Assembly: GCA_002337215.1 (NCBI GenBank)
Contig: DDFO01000014.1
Coordinates: 104,450-112,903 of the forward strand
Direction: 5' to 3'
DNA length: 8,454 nucleotides
Origin: Phycisphaerales bacterium UBA1926
GTDB lineage: Bacteria; Planctomycetota; Phycisphaerae; Phycisphaerales; UBA1924
Below the pieces are notes generated by a model that did not search any database, had not been told where the DNA came from, and worked only from the letters and a program-made list of their open reading frames with translations. Numbering within the stretch: the stretch's first letter is position 1; the number at the start of each line of letters is the position of its first letter. The position numbers and the translations under genes are program-made. Positions 6,221 to 8,454 of this stretch are shown piece after piece.

Positions 6221-6910
6221 TCAGTCGAGTTCGAGCGTCTCGCCGGGCTCCATCAGCACCGTCCGGATCCCGGTCGGCGTGAACCCGTCCATGTCGTCGC
6301 TGAGCAGAGGCCAGGTCCCGTAGTGCATCGGCACCGCGATCGGCGCACCGATCCACTCCGCCGCGCACGCCGCGTCCTTGGGGCCCATCGTGAACCGATC
6401 ACCGGCGCACACCAGCAGACAGTCCGGTTTGAACCGCTCACCGATCATCTTCATATCAGTGAACAACGCCGTGTCGCCCGTGTGATACACCGCTTTGCCC
6501 CCGACCCGGACGATCGCCCCGCACGGCTGCCCCATGTACCGCCCCTCGAACGACGAGCTGTGGAATGCCTGAACGAGCGAGACCGACCCCGCGCCGTCTG
6601 CGAACGAAACAGTTCCGCCGGGGTTCATGGGTTCGAGGTTCTCGACACCCTGTTCTTCGAGATACCCGCAGATCTCGAACGCGGCATAGACCGTCGCCCC
6701 CGTCCGTTTTGCGATCGCTCCGGCGTCCGACATGTGGTCCGCGTGCCCGTGCGTGATCACGATCCGCGTGCACGAGACTTCGCCCGCCGAGACAGACGCC
6801 TTGGGGTTCCCGTCCAGAAACGGATCGACCAGAACCGTCTCGCCCCCGCCGTTGCCGGCAGCCCGAATCAAGAAAGTCGAATGCCCGAGATACTCAATCG
6901 TCGCCGACAT
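6221..6910 (-). CDS. UPF0173-type metal-dependent hydrolase (metallo-beta-lactamase fold)
   Basis: The 229-residue protein has the usual length of the UPF0173 family of MBL-fold hydrolases. Visible motifs are the N-terminal I-E-Y-L-G-H-S-T-F (5-13), V-D-P-F-L-D-G-N-P (28-36), the metal-binding H-G-H-A-D-H (54-59), His117 in A-F-H-S-S-S, Y-H-T-G-D-T-A-L-F with Asp146, and the last ligand His196 in P-M-H-Y-G-T-W. All expected ligands for a binuclear metal site are present, so it is probably catalytic. The family's physiological substrate is not known. No signal peptide is seen, so it is cytoplasmic. The ATG at 6910-6908 is preceded by a strong AAGGAG (complement of 6917-6922) at 6 bases. A hairpin ending the upstream minus-strand gene lies at 6968-6999, so it probably has its own promoter in the short interval between them. 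Confidence 0.9.
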   Translation of the reverse strand: MSATIEYLGHSTFLIRAAGNGGGETVLVDPFLDGNPKASVSAGEVSCTRIVITHGHADHMSDAGAIAKRTGATVYAAFEICGYLEEQGVENLEPMNPGGTVSFADGAGSVSLVQAFHSSSFEGRYMGQPCGAIVRVGGKAVYHTGDTALFTDMKMIGERFKPDCLLVCAGDRFTMGPKDAACAAEWIGAPIAVPMHYGTWPLLSDDMDGFTPTGIRTVLMEPGETLELD

Positions 6911-6967
6911 CGCGCGCTCCTTACCTGATTGTGCTCCACCATCAGTCTACGAGGTTCGGAAGGCGCG

Positions 6968-6999
6968 CAAAGGGAAAGCGGGACCCGAAAGGCCCCGCT
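6968..6999 (-). terminator. Probable intrinsic terminator of the FG-repeat gene
   Basis: Read on the minus strand, positions 6999-6991 and 6985-6977 form a nine-pair stem with a UUUCG loop, followed by a pyrimidine tail UUUCCCUUU. One pair is G-U on the minus-strand RNA but would be an A-C mismatch on the plus strand, so the structure favours minus-strand use. It lies about 90 bases after the FG-repeat stop. The rest of 6923-7086 shows no gene; a small CGCGA/TCGCG hairpin at 7071-7084 has no T tail. Confidence 0.6.
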
Positions 7000-7086
7000 C
7001 TCACCAAGGGATCTCTATCTGTGCAGAAGCCGCCATCGCGAGAACCCCAGGCCTTCTCCGCCCCGGGGACCGCGATCAATCGCGTC

Positions 7087-7797
7087 TCAGGCGGCCTTGT
7101 TGACCGACCCGCCGACCGTGCCGTTGACCGACCCGTTCACGTTGCCGTTCACACCACCGTTGACACCGGTGTTCTGACCGTTGAAGCCGAACCCGCCGAA
7201 GCCGTACGGCCCGAAGCCGCTGAAGCCGAACGGGATGTTGGTGTTGTTCTCAGTTTCCGAGCCGTTCACGCCTGCGCCAAAGCCAGAACCGAAACCCGTG
7301 TTCACACCGCCGAAGCCGAAGCCACCGAAGCCGAACGGGGTGCCAAAGTAGGGGTTCCAGCCGAACGGGGTGCCGAAGAAGGGTGTGCCACCGAACGCGT
7401 TCCCGACGAACGGGCTCGCGAAAGGCGAGGTCCCGACGCCGTTCTGAAAGCCGCCAAACGGGACGCTGTTCTGGACGCTGTTGAAGGGGAATCCGTTCTG
7501 GAAACCGTTGAACGGAACCGAGTTCTGGAAGCCGTTCCAGTTCTGACCGAACGCGGTGTTTCCGTTCCAGCCCGAGTTGTTCCAGCCTGTCCCATTCCAA
7601 GGGGTCGAGCCGCCGACACCGTTCTGGAAGCCGAACCCGTTCTGGGGGAAGTTCTGAGCGCCGAACGGGGCACCGACTCCGCTGCCACCGTTGAAGCCGG
7701 CGCCGCTGAAACCATTGAAACCGTTGAACGGGCCGAAGCTGTTGAACGGGTTAAATCCGGTGAACGGGCCGAATCCGGTAAACGGGATAGTGCTCAT
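7087..7797 (-). CDS. Gly/Asn/Phe-rich FG-repeat low-complexity protein
   Basis: The 236-residue product matches no enzyme family I recognise. It is almost entirely Gly, Asn, Phe, Pro, Ser, Thr, Val and Gln, with about 20 Phe-Gly dipeptides, no cysteine and only three charged residues (Glu181, Glu183, Lys234). Zones in order: F-G-P-F / T-G-F-N-P-F units (1-30); a Trp/Asn/Gly stretch (about 66-88); four 9-residue units of the type N-G-F-Q-N-S-V-P-F (88-123); G-T-P-F units (137-156); dense F-G-F-G-G runs (about 155-174 and 189-206); and five V-N-G-x tetrads (212-231). There is no signal peptide or membrane segment, so it is predicted cytoplasmic and intrinsically disordered. The start at 7797 is chosen because AGAGGA sits about 9 bases before it; an upstream in-frame ATG at 7863 would add a compositionally unrelated Arg-rich 22 residues. 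A probable terminator follows at 6968-6999. Alternatives are a surface, coat or adhesive protein exported by an unrecognised route. Confidence 0.8.
   Translation of the reverse strand: MSTIPFTGFGPFTGFNPFNSFGPFNGFNGFSGAGFNGGSGVGAPFGAQNFPQNGFGFQNGVGGSTPWNGTGWNNSGWNGNTAFGQNWNGFQNSVPFNGFQNGFPFNSVQNSVPFGGFQNGVGTSPFASPFVGNAFGGTPFFGTPFGWNPYFGTPFGFGGFGFGGVNTGFGSGFGAGVNGSETENNTNIPFGFSGFGPYGFGGFGFNGQNTGVNGGVNGNVNGSVNGTVGGSVNKAA
7105..7164 (-). repeat. 12-base coding repeats encoding V-N-G-x tetrads
   Basis: Five consecutive tetrapeptides (VNGG, VNGN, VNGS, VNGT, VGGS; residues 212-231 of the FG-repeat protein) are encoded by degenerate 12-base units. The fourth residue varies among Gly, Asn, Ser and Thr. 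Expansion by slippage followed by divergence is a likely origin. Confidence 0.75.
7429..7536 (-). repeat. 27-base coding repeats encoding 9-residue F-Q-N units
   Basis: Four consecutive 9-residue units (NGFQNSVPF, NGFQNGFPF, NSVQNSVPF, then a diverged GGFQNGVGT; residues 88-123 of the FG-repeat protein) form a tandem coding repeat. Confidence 0.75.
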
Positions 7798-7837
7798 GCG
7801 TGCTGTCCTCTTCGTCAGGGGTGCGTGTCCGTCTCGC

Positions 7838-7855
7838 CGCGGCTCGATCGCCGCG
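7838..7855. other. GC-rich hairpin in the leader of the FG-repeat gene
   Basis: CGCGGC (7838-7843) and GCCGCG (7850-7855) form a perfect six-pair stem around a six-base loop, about 40 bases before the FG-repeat start on the minus strand. There is no T tail, so it is more likely a leader structure than a terminator. Confidence 0.35.
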
Positions 7856-7877
7856 CGACACAACCGCTATCGGAACA

Positions 7878-7923
7878 CCCCGTCCCCGACTTCGCCCACA
7901 CGCTCGATTTTTCCCCAAACCCC
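7878..7923 (-). other. G-run cluster on the minus strand upstream of the FG-repeat gene
   Basis: The minus strand carries five runs of three or four G: GGGG, TTT, GGGG, a 15-base spacer, GGG, a 7-base spacer, GGGG, AC, GGGG. This could fold as a G-quadruplex with one long loop, but in a GC-rich genome chance is a fair alternative. The interval 7798-7962 holds no gene and must contain the FG-repeat promoter unless the gene is read through from gpsA. Confidence 0.35.
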
Positions 7924-7962
7924 AACATCGACTCACGACCCGGGAAATCCACGCCACCAAAC

Positions 7963-8454
7963 TCACCCGACAGTCTCGTCCTTCATCTCCCGGCTCATCA
8001 ACGCCGCGATCGCGTCCAGCGGGTCGAGCCCCTCGAACAGCACCCGGTTCACCGCGGTCGCGATGGGCATCTCCACGCGGTACTTCTCGGCGAGTTCCAT
8101 CACCGACCGCGTCGTCGCCACGCCTTCCACAACCGATGCCGTCCGCTTGAGATAGCCGTCGAGCGTTTCGCCCTTGCCCAGCGCCTCCCCGCAGCTCCTG
8201 TTGCGCCCGAACGGGCTGAAGCACGTCGTCGCCAGATCCCCCACCCCCGCGATCCCGAAGAACGTCTCCGAGTCCGCGCCCATCGCCGTCCCGAGCCTCG
8301 TGATCTCCGCGAGCCCCCGCGCCAGCAGCGCGCTCTTGGCGTTCGACCCCGCCTGCATCCCGTCCAGCACGCCCGCCGCGATCGCGATCACGTTCTTGGT
8401 CGCCCCCGCGAGCTCCACGCCCAGCAGGTCCGCGTTCGTATAGATCCGCATCCA
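7963..8454 (-). CDS. gpsA: Glycerol-3-phosphate dehydrogenase [NAD(P)+] (partial, C-terminal part)
   Basis: The visible 163 codons are the C-terminal substrate-binding domain of GpsA, which reduces dihydroxyacetone phosphate to sn-glycerol 3-phosphate for phospholipid synthesis in the cytoplasm. The reading stays open through the right edge (the last codon is Trp, before M-R-I-Y-T-N), so the Rossmann half lies outside the window. Numbering from that Met, the family signature G-A-T-K-N-V-I-A-I-A-A-G (16-27) carries the conserved Lys19; Thr18 stands where the family usually has Leu, Ile, Val or Met. G-M-Q-A-G-S-N (31-37) continues the signature, then G-V-G-D-L-A-T-T-C (69-77) and F-G-R-N-R (81-85) of the phosphate-binding region. 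The end (M-P-I-A-T-A-V-N-R-V-L-F-E-G) is normal. Being the distal half of the gene, it has no start or ribosome site here. It is followed 165 bases later by the FG-repeat gene on the same strand, with no clear terminator between. Confidence 0.95.
   Translation of the reverse strand, partial: WMRIYTNADLLGVELAGATKNVIAIAAGVLDGMQAGSNAKSALLARGLAEITRLGTAMGADSETFFGIAGVGDLATTCFSPFGRNRSCGEALGKGETLDGYLKRTASVVEGVATTRSVMELAEKYRVEMPIATAVNRVLFEGLDPLDAIAALMSREMKDETVG

Noticed and set aside
6323..6928. Plus-strand open frame of 201 codons opposite the UPF0173 gene
   Set aside because: Arg/Pro/His-rich antisense reading; the minus-strand frame has all metal ligands and a strong ribosome site.
7071..7084. Small CGCGA-TCAA-TCGCG hairpin as the FG-gene terminator
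   Set aside because: The stem has only five pairs and no T run on either strand; the hairpin at 6968-6999 is a better candidate.
7105..7536. CRISPR-like or mobile-element repeats
   Set aside because: The repeats are degenerate, 12- and 27-base units in frame with a protein, without unique spacers or flanking inverted repeats.
7798..7863. Upstream start (7863) for the FG-repeat protein
   Set aside because: It would add 22 Arg-rich residues unlike the rest of the protein, while the ATG at 7797 has a well-placed AGAGGA site.
7691..8155. Plus-strand open frame of 154 codons across the FG-gene start and the gpsA end
   Set aside because: It is antisense to both genes, and its start is a Lys/Pro/Leu/Asn artefact of the reverse-complemented F-N-G repeats.

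Overview
The window is a GC-rich bacterial chromosome segment (mostly G/C third codon positions) with compact, mixed-strand, mostly housekeeping-like genes. A very long site-2-protease homologue, a secreted redoxin with a GCPFVKKHY-type active site, a stand-alone DsbD N-terminal-like domain and a high-GC genome together suggest a planctomycete, perhaps Phycisphaerae-like. This is inference from protein style; no rRNA or other marker is present. No mobile element, CRISPR array, tRNA or rRNA was seen.

Layout. Positions 1-654 (minus strand): an exported rhodanese-fold lipoprotein without the catalytic cysteine, overlapping by 4 bases the GTG start of a J-domain (HscB-like) protein cut by the left edge. 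Positions 655-832: divergent intergenic region with short, helically phased direct repeats. Positions 833-2599 (plus): two exported thiol-redox-type proteins, a DsbD-alpha-like domain protein and a redoxin, closed by a strong intrinsic terminator at 2631-2658. Positions 2885-5065 (plus): an RseP/site-2-protease homologue with four PDZ-like modules; its start is placed at 2885, not at the upstream ATG touching the terminator. Positions 5216-6205 (plus): a membrane-anchored alpha/beta hydrolase with a TTG start. Positions 6221-6910 (minus): a UPF0173 metallo-beta-lactamase-fold hydrolase, convergent with the previous gene. Positions 7087-7797 (minus): an uncharged, cysteine-free, Gly/Asn/Phe-rich protein with about 20 Phe-Gly dipeptides. 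Positions 7963-8454 (minus): the C-terminal half of GpsA, cut by the right edge.

How the genes fit together. The DsbD-like protein and the redoxin plausibly act together in extracytoplasmic thiol chemistry. The S2P homologue probably performs regulated intramembrane proteolysis. The remaining genes look like independent units. The most unusual object is the FG-repeat protein at 7087-7797. Its composition resembles eukaryotic FG-nucleoporin or condensate-forming sequences more than any ordinary bacterial enzyme; a function cannot be assigned from sequence alone.
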